Below are positions 8,055 through 17,102 of a stretch of DNA of 64,000 nucleotides, one piece after another. Each line of letters opens with the position of its first letter. Position 1 is the first letter of the stretch. Under the pieces are notes generated by a model that saw only the letters and a list, made by a program, of their open reading frames with translations, had not been told where the DNA came from and searched no databases. The position numbers were made by a program, and so were the translations under genes. The DNA is from CAIVAT01 sp049317265 (GTDB taxonomy: Bacteria; Bacteroidota; Bacteroidia; Bacteroidales; FEN-979): NCBI GenBank assembly GCA_049317265.1, contig JBMOIP010000015.1, forward strand, positions 1 through 64,000, given 5' to 3'.

Positions 8055-11000
8055 TTAGCGGATAACCACCAACTTTGATGTCCGTTGTGCTGCGTAACCG
8101 CCGGGATTCATCAATTGTACAGAGTAGATGTAAAGACCGCTGCTGATTTTACTTCCGTCATCCTGGGTCCCGTCCCATTGGATCGATGAAGCGTGGAAAC
8201 CCTGGGCAAAATAGGATTCCTTCAGCGTTTTCACCAACCTGCCATTGAGGGTAAAAATCTGAATTTCAACTTCGAGGTGTTGATCCACCTGGTTGGTTTC
8301 CCAGGAAAAAGTTGTGTGGTCTTTCATGGGATTAGGATAATTCAGCAACTGCTGAAAGGCAAATTCAGCCGAAGAAACCACCAGGAAATCGATTGTGGCA
8401 TCGGTAGAATTGTTGTGAACATCCCAAACCTTTACCGTGATCTGATGCTCCCCGTCGCTGAGAGAACTGAGCGGGTAGGTGATCTCGCCGCTTTTGTAAG
8501 TATTAAGCCCCGAAACATAATAGTCGTTAAGGATCATAGGTGTTGTGGTCTTATTATCGAGAATGGCGGTAATGTCATGGCCGATGCCGTTTCCAACGGC
8601 ATTGATCCCTGATGTGTCGCGCACATCGACCAGGAGGACAGGGTTGGGACTGGTGATTCCGCCCGACCGGAAGTTCCTGTCATTCATAAAAAGACTCAGC
8701 ACAGGACCCTCTTCATCAGGGTTGGCACTATTGTTATAACCACCCACCTGGATACGTTCATCATATCCGTTTGCATCCGTTTCAGCGCTCCTGGCGTAAT
8801 AACTGATTTTCCCGACTCCGAACTTATAGGCAATATCCTTGGGAACAATGAAGGAGAAGGAAAAAGAGCCGTTGATCACCTCCGCCTGCCCTTTATAAAC
8901 AGGATTCTTGCGCAGGAAAAACTGTACCGGCGGGTAATCTCCTGTATTGGCCTTTGTCCAGTTCTCTGTGGTTTTATCAAACACTGTCGGGAAAATGGTT
9001 CCGGAGAAATTCACCGCCTTTTCACCAGCCAAATCACGAATTTCACCGGTGATGGTCACTTCAGACAAGGCTTTAAGGGTATCCGGAGACACTCCCGGGG
9101 CCTTGGAGTTGATGCTGGTGGTAACGACATTGAGGTCGGGGTAAGCCATTTGCATGGCAGGATCACCGAGCAGGACAAAAGCATGAATATTCGGGGAACT
9201 TGGCATACCGGCCTTTGCTGCTACCAGAAGATCTCCCAATTTCATATAGTTTCCACCAGTTTTCTTAAACACATCATCATAAAAATTGACCAGCAATGAT
9301 TTGTTTGTGCCGGCAAAGGTGAGCCTGGTGGTTGTGAACAGGGCAATACCTCCGCCCTGGCCATTTAAAAAGACCCATTCGCCTGCAGAAACCCTTTCAG
9401 GATCATCAAACCTGCTGAATTCACAGGTTGCCGTCACAAAAACAGGCATGTTGTTGAAGTTGCGCCAGTTCTTGATATCAGCCACTTCCAGGATACGTTC
9501 ATGGGCCCAGCCTACCTCACCTCCATGACCCACATAGTTCATAATCAGGGAGCCCTTGCCAACCCGTTTGTTAATGACGTCGTTTACCTCGGGATAGCGT
9601 GCTCCCCCGGGAGTCGAAACCATGGTATAGGCATCTGAGTAAATCTTGTCGACATTGTATTTTTTGTAGGTGGTTTCCACGATACGTGCAAGATCTTCTG
9701 AATCCTCAACGAAAAGGTTTCCACCTTCATTCTGATCGTCGCCCACAAACGTCACCACATTGCGCCAGTCATTTTTCACCTCTGCAGATTGATTACAGTA
9801 ATGCAACACCTTGTCAACCGACGCCCTGGCCTCTTCAGGGGTATCAACCGGGAAGCGGCCGATCCCGATATCCAGTGAACCGTTGGCCGACTGGCCCTCG
9901 TTATTGTCTAACAGTCCGAAGTAGTCGTCAGAAACGAAGGAAGATACGGGTGAAAGAGATTCCCCTGATTCGTAGGATGGAACGAAATTGGTGTTGTTCT
10001 GTGTCCTGTTTTTAAAATCGAACGATGCATCGCCAAACAACATGAGGTATTTCGGCTCGCTGCCAGGCTGCGCTTTATTGTACATCAGTCTTACAAAATC
10101 ACGGATGGCAGTGATGTCCTGGGCCCCGGATGAAAATTCGTTGTATATCTTTTCGGGGGTTGTTATCAATGTTGACAACCCCGAATTCGACTGGTGAAAT
10201 GCAGCCAACCTGACTGCTTCGTTCATGAATAACGGATGACAGACAATAAGGTAATCTGCTACCTCAGCGCCATGAAGATCCTGGTTTTCCACTTTGCCAT
10301 TGATCTCCGGCACCCCGTAGGATGCTCCGTCGAAGGCGAGGAATTCGCGTAAAGTATCCGAATCTGCCCTGAAATGATAAGCGCCCCCATTCTGGCTTGT
10401 TTCCATCCGGCGAATATTTCCGCCGCTTGTAACGTCCCATATCTGAATATTCTGCCCGTTTGCATTGAGGGTGAATTCGGTAACTCCATTCGGTGTAGTT
10501 CCGGCAACCGACCGGAAAGGCATCTGGGAGCCGTTCATAGTAAGCATGCGCATGGCATTCAATTCAAGGTAGTTCAGGTACCCGACTGAACTGGAAGAAC
10601 TCTTGATATAACTCAATTTCAAATCAATCAATGAATTGGTCGGAAGAAAAGTACTTTTTGCGGCTTTGGTATTGGCATAGACATTCTCAAATCCCTCAAC
10701 CACCATGTCGACATCCAGCGTCATCAGTGTTGTTCCCTGGGTGGAGACAATAAACGCCGTATTCCCGGTAACAGACCGGGCAGCCACATACGCATTTACC
10801 GATACAGGCGATGCAACGTCAATATTCGGAAAGCTGAAAGAGTAGTTACGAATGGCGGTGATGTCAAAATTCTGACGGTCCCACCATTCGCGGCCCGATT
10901 TGATGAGATTGATGTCATCTTTCTCATAGGAGGCAAAATCTTCAAATTTCACGGCATTGAATGTCGGGGTTTTAACAGATGATGGTTCTGTTGCAACTCT

Positions 11001-11912
11001 CTTTCCGGGGCCCTTGTCAAAATTCAGAAAATAGTACATCCGGTCGGAGTAAACATTCTTCCGGCAATGAAATAGTTTGTCTGTTTTATTGTAATCCCAC
11101 CTGTCTGGTCCCTGTCCGTAAAAAAGGATGAAGTCGCCGGCATCAAAGCGGCCATCTTCTTCGCCTGATACGAAAATGGCATTTTCCATCAGGTCATCAA
11201 TTCTTGCAGCAGAATTTGCTTCGGGGAGCATACCTCCGCCATTTCCATAAATTCGCAGATTGCGGGGATTGATATTTCCAACATCGACCCCGGATTTCTT
11301 AAGGTCATCATAGGTTAGCCGGTAAATCCCGTTGGTGGCAACTGCCAGTTTGTACCATATCCCCGAAGCCAGAACTGAGTTTGAAGCGTAAACCGGACTA
11401 TTTTTGAGAGCAGAACGGTATTTTGCCGGTATGATCACTGTTTCAATTTCGAAGGAGACCAGCCGCTCTATCCCTCCTGTTGACCGGCTCCTGCGGAAGG
11501 GGAGCAAACTGATCTGCAGGGAGCTTTTCTTACGGGTAAAGACCACCTGATGCTCCGGGGTGATATCGGATGAAACTTTTTCAAGGCTCCTGACATTCAA
11601 CAAATCAGGTGCACCAATGGGCTCATATACTTCATTATGAAGCAGAACCTCTGCAAGAGAATCAGTTTCCGCAACAAAGGGAAACGATTTTATGAATACA
11701 GGCAGCATCCCGAACGCACCATTGACCACAGACCCCCGGAAGGACAAGATAGTCTCCACCGATGAGTCGGCTTTCAGAACGGTCCGGGAAGCATTCCACA
11801 AAATCCGGTACTTATTCATTGTACCGGAACCATAAACCATCATTGAAAAAACCGGTGCCACGGCCAGTAAAACAAGAAGGGCGGCAAGTGAGTATTGCTT
11901 TTTAGTATTCAT
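8055..11912 (-). CDS. porU: PorU-family T9SS sortase, longer paralogue
   Basis: This 1285-residue protein is homologous over its length to the next gene. It shares GRWYKL/GIWYKL, YGNGGGMLPEANSAARIDDL and the C25 peptidase core, with NYVGHGGEVGW (H796) and FVTATCEFSRFDDPER (C830). It also has an N-terminal extension of about 170 residues after the signal peptide, as in full-length PorU proteins, so by length this copy resembles canonical PorU more than its neighbour. The C-terminal region YPNPMKDHTTFSW to KLVVIR is a sorting-domain-like beta-sandwich. It is the first gene of the minus-strand porU-porU-porV-ispF run and is divergent from porP. Both copies keep the catalytic pair, so which one is the housekeeping sortase is uncertain. 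Confidence 0.85.
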   Translation of the reverse strand: MNTKKQYSLAALLVLLAVAPVFSMMVYGSGTMNKYRILWNASRTVLKADSSVETILSFRGSVVNGAFGMLPVFIKSFPFVAETDSLAEVLLHNEVYEPIGAPDLLNVRSLEKVSSDITPEHQVVFTRKKSSLQISLLPFRRSRSTGGIERLVSFEIETVIIPAKYRSALKNSPVYASNSVLASGIWYKLAVATNGIYRLTYDDLKKSGVDVGNINPRNLRIYGNGGGMLPEANSAARIDDLMENAIFVSGEEDGRFDAGDFILFYGQGPDRWDYNKTDKLFHCRKNVYSDRMYYFLNFDKGPGKRVATEPSSVKTPTFNAVKFEDFASYEKDDINLIKSGREWWDRQNFDITAIRNYSFSFPNIDVASPVSVNAYVAARSVTGNTAFIVSTQGTTLMTLDVDMVVEGFENVYANTKAAKSTFLPTNSLIDLKLSYIKSSSSSVGYLNYLELNAMRMLTMNGSQMPFRSVAGTTPNGVTEFTLNANGQNIQIWDVTSGGNIRRMETSQNGGAYHFRADSDTLREFLAFDGASYGVPEINGKVENQDLHGAEVADYLIVCHPLFMNEAVRLAAFHQSNSGLSTLITTPEKIYNEFSSGAQDITAIRDFVRLMYNKAQPGSEPKYLMLFGDASFDFKNRTQNNTNFVPSYESGESLSPVSSFVSDDYFGLLDNNEGQSANGSLDIGIGRFPVDTPEEARASVDKVLHYCNQSAEVKNDWRNVVTFVGDDQNEGGNLFVEDSEDLARIVETTYKKYNVDKIYSDAYTMVSTPGGARYPEVNDVINKRVGKGSLIMNYVGHGGEVGWAHERILEVADIKNWRNFNNMPVFVTATCEFSRFDDPERVSAGEWVFLNGQGGGIALFTTTRLTFAGTNKSLLVNFYDDVFKKTGGNYMKLGDLLVAAKAGMPSSPNIHAFVLLGDPAMQMAYPDLNVVTTSINSKAPGVSPDTLKALSEVTITGEIRDLAGEKAVNFSGTIFPTVFDKTTENWTKANTGDYPPVQFFLRKNPVYKGQAEVINGSFSFSFIVPKDIAYKFGVGKISYYARSAETDANGYDERIQVGGYNNSANPDEEGPVLSLFMNDRNFRSGGITSPNPVLLVDVRDTSGINAVGNGIGHDITAILDNKTTTPMILNDYYVSGLNTYKSGEITYPLSSLSDGEHQITVKVWDVHNNSTDATIDFLVVSSAEFAFQQLLNYPNPMKDHTTFSWETNQVDQHLEVEIQIFTLNGRLVKTLKESYFAQGFHASSIQWDGTQDDGSKISSGLYIYSVQLMNPGGYAAQRTSKLVVIR

Positions 11913-12058
11913 GCGCTCGTATCAATGATTAATACACAGACAATTATTTTATCGATTTGGTTGCTGCCGGGGACCAATATTTAAATAAAACAGCTAAAGA
12001 TACAATTTTAACGCTTGGTGTTAGTTAATATTGTCAATGGCGGTTTCACTATATCCAA

Positions 12059-12066
12059 TATTTTTG
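12059..12066 (+). promoter_or_regulatory. Possible -7 box upstream of porP-like gene
   Basis: TATTTTTG matches TAnnTTTG and lies 42 bp before the start codon, with a good ribosome binding site (AGGAG, 12091-12095) in between. The 195-bp divergent region 11913-12107 is AT-rich and probably also carries the promoter of the porU genes. The -33 element is not clear. Confidence 0.35.
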
Positions 12067-12107
12067 TAATATTGTAAACCTTAATTAACCAGGAGACGGG
12101 CATTTTC

Positions 12108-13100
12108 ATGGTCAGACCATTTGCGGCTTTCGCATTGTTTTTTATTCTGTTTTTTTCCGGGACCCTATTTGCCCAGGACCCTGAATTCTCGCAGTTTTAC
12201 GCCAACCCTCTCTACTTAAACCCGGCCCTTACCGGCGTGAATATTTGTCCCAAAGTCAATGCTAACTATCGTAATCAGTGGCCCGGGATCGGCAAAGCTT
12301 TCATTACCTATAATGCGTCCTATGATCAGTACGTGAATTTCCTTCATGGCGGACTGGGATTGTTAATAACTGCCGACAGGGCGGGCAGCGGAAACCTGAA
12401 TACGACGGTTATCAGCTTGATGTATGATTACAAATTCAATATCAGCCAGCACCTGCAGGCCAGCGGGGGGCTTAAGGTAGGCTATTACCAGCGGCGCCTG
12501 GTATGGGAAAACCTGAGATTTGAAGACATGATCGATCATATCACCGGCGTTATCCAGCCTACCAGGGAAAAACAGCCCGACAATATCAGTGTCGGGGTTC
12601 CTGACTTCTCCACCGGGATCTTTCTTGCCTATGATGACCTTGTTTACGGAGGGATTGCCGTTGATCATATGACACAACCCAAAATCGGGTTTTATGCCGA
12701 CAATGAAACCAAACTTTACATGAAGTTTACAGTTCATGCAGGTTCAGTTATCAACCTTCATAAGAACGGCAGTTCAAGTGAAGACAGGGAGTTTTCCATT
12801 TCACCCAATATTCTGTACCAGCAACAATTCAAATTTCACCAGCTCAATGTGGGATTGTATTTAACAGTTGATCCTTTTATAGGTGGTGTATGGTTCCGGC
12901 ACAACTTTGAAAATGCTGATGCCGTCATTCCGATGATAGGGCTTCATTACAAAAGCTTAAGGGTTGGATACAGTTACGACCTCACTATCAGCAAGTTAAA
13001 AAGTGCATCAGGTGGGGCACATGAGGTTTCCGCATCGTGGCAATTCCCATGTCTGGAAAAAAGAAGACATATCAGGGCAATAAAATGCCCAAGGTTTTAG
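12108..13100 (+). CDS. PorP/SprF family T9SS outer membrane protein
   Basis: The protein has 330 residues. A signal peptide (about 1-22, ending LFAQ) is followed by the family signature DPEFSQFYANPLYLNPALTG and YRNQWPGIG. PorP/SprF proteins are 14-strand-like outer membrane barrels; some anchor the PorK/GldK ring or assist secretion of partner adhesins. The glycine-rich alternating segments and the C-terminal RVGYSYDLTISKL motif fit a barrel. The next gene is gldJ, a paralogue of gldK/porK. This mirrors the porP-porK order of the main T9SS operon, but porL, porM and porN do not follow. Whether it is the core PorP or an accessory SprF-like copy cannot be decided here. Confidence 0.85.
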   Translation: MVRPFAAFALFFILFFSGTLFAQDPEFSQFYANPLYLNPALTGVNICPKVNANYRNQWPGIGKAFITYNASYDQYVNFLHGGLGLLITADRAGSGNLNTTVISLMYDYKFNISQHLQASGGLKVGYYQRRLVWENLRFEDMIDHITGVIQPTREKQPDNISVGVPDFSTGIFLAYDDLVYGGIAVDHMTQPKIGFYADNETKLYMKFTVHAGSVINLHKNGSSSEDREFSISPNILYQQQFKFHQLNVGLYLTVDPFIGGVWFRHNFENADAVIPMIGLHYKSLRVGYSYDLTISKLKSASGGAHEVSASWQFPCLEKRRHIRAIKCPRF

Positions 13101-13113
13101 TTATCTATTATTA

Positions 13114-13145
13114 TTTGCTTAATTTGAGTAATTCACGTAGGTTTG
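13114..13145 (+). promoter_or_regulatory. Bacteroidota-type promoter of gldJ
   Basis: A -33 TTTG (13114-13117), a 20-bp spacer and a -7 box TAGGTTTG (13138-13145) match the TTTG-N19-21-TAnnTTTG consensus. The box ends 16 bp before the gldJ ATG, giving a very short leader of about 10 nt. It suggests gldJ is transcribed separately from the porP-like gene. Confidence 0.65.
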
Positions 13146-13161
13146 CAAAAATTTTCAACGG

Positions 13162-14637
13162 ATGAGAATTAACAGATTTTTTCAGGTAAGCGCCCTCGTT
13201 GCGGCCATTTTAATGGTTACCGGCTGTAAGAAAGAGGCATCACGGTCCACCGGATGGGAATACAATAATCCTAAAAACGGCGGATTTGAAAAAGCCCAGT
13301 TTGCCGACCAGGAAACAGGTCCAGGATTGGTATTCGTTGAAGGCGGTACATTCACGATGGGTAACACCCAGGATGATGTGATGTTTGAATGGAATAACAG
13401 TCCACGCCGGGTAACAGTTGCCAGTTTCTACATGGATGAAACTGAAGTGAGCAACCTTGATTATCTTGAATACCTTTACTGGCTGAACAGGGTTTATGCC
13501 ACCGACTATCCCGGTGTATATCGCAAAGCATTGCCCGATTCCCTGGTATGGCGGCAGAAACTGGCTTATAACGAACCTCTGCTGGAGTATTATTTCCGTC
13601 ACCCTGCCTACCGTAACTACCCGGTTGTTGGTGTATCCTGGACCCAGGCCAATGATTACTGCCAGTGGAGAACCGACCGTGTGAATGAGATGATGCTGAT
13701 CAGACGTGGCATTCTTGCCATGGATCCCGCTCAGAAAAACGAAAACAACTTTAATACAGAAGCATATCTTGCAGGTCAGTATGAAGGACTTCCCGACAAA
13801 CAGCTGCCTGACCTCAACCCGAATGGAACCGGTACCAGGAAAGTCAAGATGGAAGATGGAATTCTCCTGCCGAAATATCGCCTTCCGACCGAAGCTGAAT
13901 GGGAATATGCAGCCCTTGGCCTTATTGGGAATACGCTGTATGAAAGGGTTGTTGAACGTAAAAACTATCCATGGAATGGTAATTACGTACGTACAAATGA
14001 ATCAAGGTATTACGGCGGATTTATGGACAACTTCAAACGGGGAAAAGGCGACTTCATGGGCGTAGCCGGAAATCTCAATGACGGCGCTGACATTCCTGCC
14101 GCATGCGGTTCCTACTTCCCGAATGACTACGGACTATACAACATGGCTGGAAATGTAAGTGAGTGGGTTCTTGACGTTTATCGTCCGCTCAACTCTTACG
14201 AAGTTTCCGATTTAAGGCCTTTCCGTGGCAATGTATTCAAAACACCTGTTCGTGATGCGGAAGGGTTCCTTGCAGAAAAAGACAGCCTTGGTCACATGAA
14301 ATACCGCGACATTACCACTTCGGAAGCGATGAATCGCAAGAATTACCGCCAGGCCGACAACATCAACTACCTTGATGGTGATTATGCCTCCAGCATTGAC
14401 AACAATGCCTGGAAAGAGGGAGCAAAAGATACCAGCGCCACCAACCTGATGTATCAGTATGGAATCAGTTCACTGATCACCGACCATGCCCGCGTATACA
14501 AGGGCGGCAGCTGGAGAGACCAGGCCTTCTATATGAGTCCCGGCACTCGTCGTTACCTCGACGAAAACGATGCTTCAGATGCCATTGGATTCAGATGTGC
14601 CATGACAAGAGTTGGCGGATCCATTGCCGGACGATAA
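13162..14637 (+). CDS. gldJ: Gliding motility/T9SS lipoprotein GldJ
   Basis: The protein has 491 residues. An N-terminal lipoprotein signal ends LMVTGC (lipidated C22). Next comes a formylglycine-generating-enzyme-like fold: GPGLVFVEGGTFTMG near residue 53, SFYMDETEVSNLDYLEYLYW, YRLPTEAEWEYAA, GLYNMAGNVSEWVLD and YKGGSWRD near the end. GldJ is an outer-membrane-associated lipoprotein needed for T9SS and gliding function and for stability of GldK. The opening after the lipobox (EYNNPKNGGFE) and the following murF gene both fit GldJ rather than GldK/PorK. Gliding itself cannot be inferred, since many non-gliding Bacteroidota keep this gene. Confidence 0.88.
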   Translation: MRINRFFQVSALVAAILMVTGCKKEASRSTGWEYNNPKNGGFEKAQFADQETGPGLVFVEGGTFTMGNTQDDVMFEWNNSPRRVTVASFYMDETEVSNLDYLEYLYWLNRVYATDYPGVYRKALPDSLVWRQKLAYNEPLLEYYFRHPAYRNYPVVGVSWTQANDYCQWRTDRVNEMMLIRRGILAMDPAQKNENNFNTEAYLAGQYEGLPDKQLPDLNPNGTGTRKVKMEDGILLPKYRLPTEAEWEYAALGLIGNTLYERVVERKNYPWNGNYVRTNESRYYGGFMDNFKRGKGDFMGVAGNLNDGADIPAACGSYFPNDYGLYNMAGNVSEWVLDVYRPLNSYEVSDLRPFRGNVFKTPVRDAEGFLAEKDSLGHMKYRDITTSEAMNRKNYRQADNINYLDGDYASSIDNNAWKEGAKDTSATNLMYQYGISSLITDHARVYKGGSWRDQAFYMSPGTRRYLDENDASDAIGFRCAMTRVGGSIAGR

Positions 14638-14656
14638 TGAATCTCACCTAAAATTT

Positions 14657-14687
14657 AAACCCCGTTTCTTCAAGGAGACGGGGTTTT
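14657..14687 (+). terminator. Hairpin between gldJ and murF; terminator or SD-sequestering
   Basis: The stem AAACCCCGTTTC (from 14657) pairs with GAGACGGGGTTT (ending 14686), followed by only one more T. It looks like a rho-independent terminator for gldJ with a short T tract. The 3' side also contains AAGGAG (14672-14677), the apparent ribosome binding site of murF, ten bases before its ATG. The hairpin may therefore terminate gldJ transcripts, hide the murF ribosome binding site, or both. Confidence 0.55.
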
Positions 14688-15989
14688 ATGTATATGGATA
14701 ATAAGGTTAAGGAAATTTATCAGCTCTTTCTGGCACATCCTCAGGTATCGACCGACAGTCGCCAGATTAAACCAGGTTCCATTTTTTTCGCATTGAAGGG
14801 GGAGTCGTTCAATGGCAACCGGTTTGCCGCCAAGGCATTGGATTCCGGGGCGGCATATGCCATAGTTGACGAACCGGAATTTGCTGTCAATCAATCCTGT
14901 ATCCTGGTCGACGATGTCCTCACCACCCTCCAGGCACTGGCATGTCATCACCGTCAGCAATACAACATTCCGGTTATTGGCATCACCGGAACAAACGGGA
15001 AGACCACCACCAAGGAACTTGTTTTCCAGGTTTTATCAAAAAAATACAACACCCTGGCGACCATCGGCAACCTCAACAACCATATCGGAGTCCCGCTTAC
15101 CTTGCTCAACCTGACAGATACCACAGACATTGCAATCATTGAAATGGGCGCAAATCATCCCGGAGAGATTGCTTTCTTATGCAACATCGCCCTTCCCGGT
15201 TATGGACTCATTACCAACATAGGAAAGGCACACCTGGAAGGATTTGGCAGCTACGAAGGTGTTATCAGCACAAAAACAGAACTCTACCGGTACCTCTGTA
15301 AACACAACGGATCTGTTTTTCTCAACAATGAAGATAACATCCTTAACGATCATGCAACCGGGATGAACACGATAACCTACGGCCATTTCCCGGCCGATAT
15401 CATTTTAGAACACCTGTCGGCCAACCCTTTTGTCATGATGGACCTTCGTATGTCCGATGCATCTCTGATGAAGGTTGACTCTAAACTTTACGGCAGCTAC
15501 AATGCCGGAAATATCCTGGCAGCAGCCTGCATCGGGCAATATTTTGATGTTTCAACCGGAGACATTAAATCAGCCATTGAAGCCTATCAGCCGGGAAACA
15601 ACCGATCACAGATTGTAAAAACCAGCCTGAACCTGCTCATCCTTGATGCATACAATGCCAATCCAAGCAGTATGAAGGCTGCCATTGATAGTTTCGGTGC
15701 GTCAGATTACCCTGAAAAGGTTGTGATCCTCGGTGATATGCTGGAACTTGGGACAGACTCAGACCACGAACACCTTGAAATTCTTCAATGGATCAATCAA
15801 TATCCCTTTTGTAAGGTTTATCTTGTCGGGCCCATTTTTACCCGGTTGAATACCAGGAGGGAGAACACCTGTTTCCAGGATTGCCTGTTAGCCAAAATGT
15901 GGCTTGAGCACCACAAAATTGAAAATGCCACAATCCTTATCAAAGGATCACGAGGTATCAGGCTTGAGAAATTAGTGGATGTTCTTTAA
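14688..15989 (+). CDS. murF: UDP-MurNAc-tripeptide--D-Ala-D-Ala ligase
   Basis: MurF adds D-Ala-D-Ala to the UDP-MurNAc tripeptide, the last cytoplasmic step of the peptidoglycan monomer. The protein has 433 residues. It has the N-terminal VSTDSRQIKPGSIFFALKGE segment, the ATP-binding loop GITGTNGKTTTKEL near residue 102, TIGNLNNHIGVPLTLL and the later DAYNANPSSMKAA motif, all characteristic. The ATG at 14688 lies ten bases after AAGGAG; a second ATG two codons later is possible. The start abuts the hairpin after gldJ. anmK and folC follow on the same strand. Confidence 0.95.
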   Translation: MYMDNKVKEIYQLFLAHPQVSTDSRQIKPGSIFFALKGESFNGNRFAAKALDSGAAYAIVDEPEFAVNQSCILVDDVLTTLQALACHHRQQYNIPVIGITGTNGKTTTKELVFQVLSKKYNTLATIGNLNNHIGVPLTLLNLTDTTDIAIIEMGANHPGEIAFLCNIALPGYGLITNIGKAHLEGFGSYEGVISTKTELYRYLCKHNGSVFLNNEDNILNDHATGMNTITYGHFPADIILEHLSANPFVMMDLRMSDASLMKVDSKLYGSYNAGNILAAACIGQYFDVSTGDIKSAIEAYQPGNNRSQIVKTSLNLLILDAYNANPSSMKAAIDSFGASDYPEKVVILGDMLELGTDSDHEHLEILQWINQYPFCKVYLVGPIFTRLNTRRENTCFQDCLLAKMWLEHHKIENATILIKGSRGIRLEKLVDVL

Positions 15990-16023
15990 TCCGATTGCAA
16001 TAAAAATTCAACACTTATAAAAG

Positions 16024-17076
16024 TTGGAAAAATACCAGGTTATAGGATTGATGTCGGGCACCAGTCTAGACGGAGTGGATATCGCATTTTGCCAATTTAC
16101 TTATTCAGAGGGTCGCTGGACTTTTCATGTGCCCTGTGCAGAAACTATCTCATACAGTGACGATTGGAAGAGGGCACTTTCGCAAGTTGAAACAGGATCA
16201 GCCATTGAATTTGTCAATACCGATGTTGATTATGGTCATTTGCTGGGGCACCTTACCCGTGAATTCATCTTGCGTCACAACATTCAACCGGATTTCATCG
16301 CCTCCCACGGACACACCATTTTTCACCAGCCCGACAGGCGAATTACAAGCCAGATCGGCCGGGGATCGGCCATTGCCGCAGAAACAGGACACCGTGTTGT
16401 TTGCGATTTCCGGTCGACGGATGTAGCCCTTGGCGGACAGGGTGCACCACTTGTGCCGATAGGCGACATGCTGTTGTTCAAAGAATTTGACTTCTGCCTC
16501 AACATCGGCGGCTTCACCAACATCTCTTTTCAGTCAGGAGATCAACGGATAGCTTATGACATTTGCCCTGCAAACATCGTTTTAAATCAGCTTGCATCGA
16601 GGCTGGGCCTTGAATACGATGCTGACGGAGATCTGGCAGCATCCGGGGTTGTGAACGATCACCTCCTGGAGGCTTTTAATGCCCTCCCCTTCTACGCTAT
16701 GGAATTCCCTAAATCACTTGGGAAAGAGTGGGTGCTGAAGAACATTTTTCCGCTGATGGATCATTCAGGCTACTCCATACCTGACCTGCTTGCCACATTT
16801 TGTGAACATATTGCTATGCAGGTCGCTTTATCGAGTGGGGCGAACGGCCAGTCAAAAATGCTGATTACAGGGGGAGGCGCATTTAATAAACACCTGATCG
16901 GCCGTATCATCCATCATGCTGCCCCTCAAATTTTTCTCCCTTCCGCCCTTACCATCAACTTCAAGGAAGCGATGATCTTTGCCTTCCTGGGCGTACTTCG
17001 CTGGCGCAACGAAACTACCTGTCTTCAGAGTGTTACCGGGGCCATTCGGGATTCATCGTCAGGGGCCATCTATTAA
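16024..17076 (+). CDS. anmK: Anhydro-N-acetylmuramic acid kinase
   Basis: AnmK phosphorylates and opens 1,6-anhydro-MurNAc, a peptidoglycan turnover product, to MurNAc-6-phosphate for recycling. The protein has 350 residues, with the N-terminal phosphate-binding motif IGLMSGTSLDGVDIA. It also has ASHGHTIFHQP, DFRSTDVALGGQGAPLVPIGD and ITGGGAFNKHL, all typical of the family. The start is a TTG at 16024, because no in-frame ATG precedes the conserved motif. It follows murF by 34 bp, so synthesis and recycling of cell-wall precursors are clustered. Confidence 0.95.
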   Translation: MEKYQVIGLMSGTSLDGVDIAFCQFTYSEGRWTFHVPCAETISYSDDWKRALSQVETGSAIEFVNTDVDYGHLLGHLTREFILRHNIQPDFIASHGHTIFHQPDRRITSQIGRGSAIAAETGHRVVCDFRSTDVALGGQGAPLVPIGDMLLFKEFDFCLNIGGFTNISFQSGDQRIAYDICPANIVLNQLASRLGLEYDADGDLAASGVVNDHLLEAFNALPFYAMEFPKSLGKEWVLKNIFPLMDHSGYSIPDLLATFCEHIAMQVALSSGANGQSKMLITGGGAFNKHLIGRIIHHAAPQIFLPSALTINFKEAMIFAFLGVLRWRNETTCLQSVTGAIRDSSSGAIY

Positions 17077-17102
17077 ATTGAATTCTTGTACTGTTACTTA
17101 CA

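Noticed and set aside
9599..10015. Open frame opposite the PorU-like gene
   Set aside because: It lies wholly inside a well-supported gene on the other strand and shows no recognisable motif.
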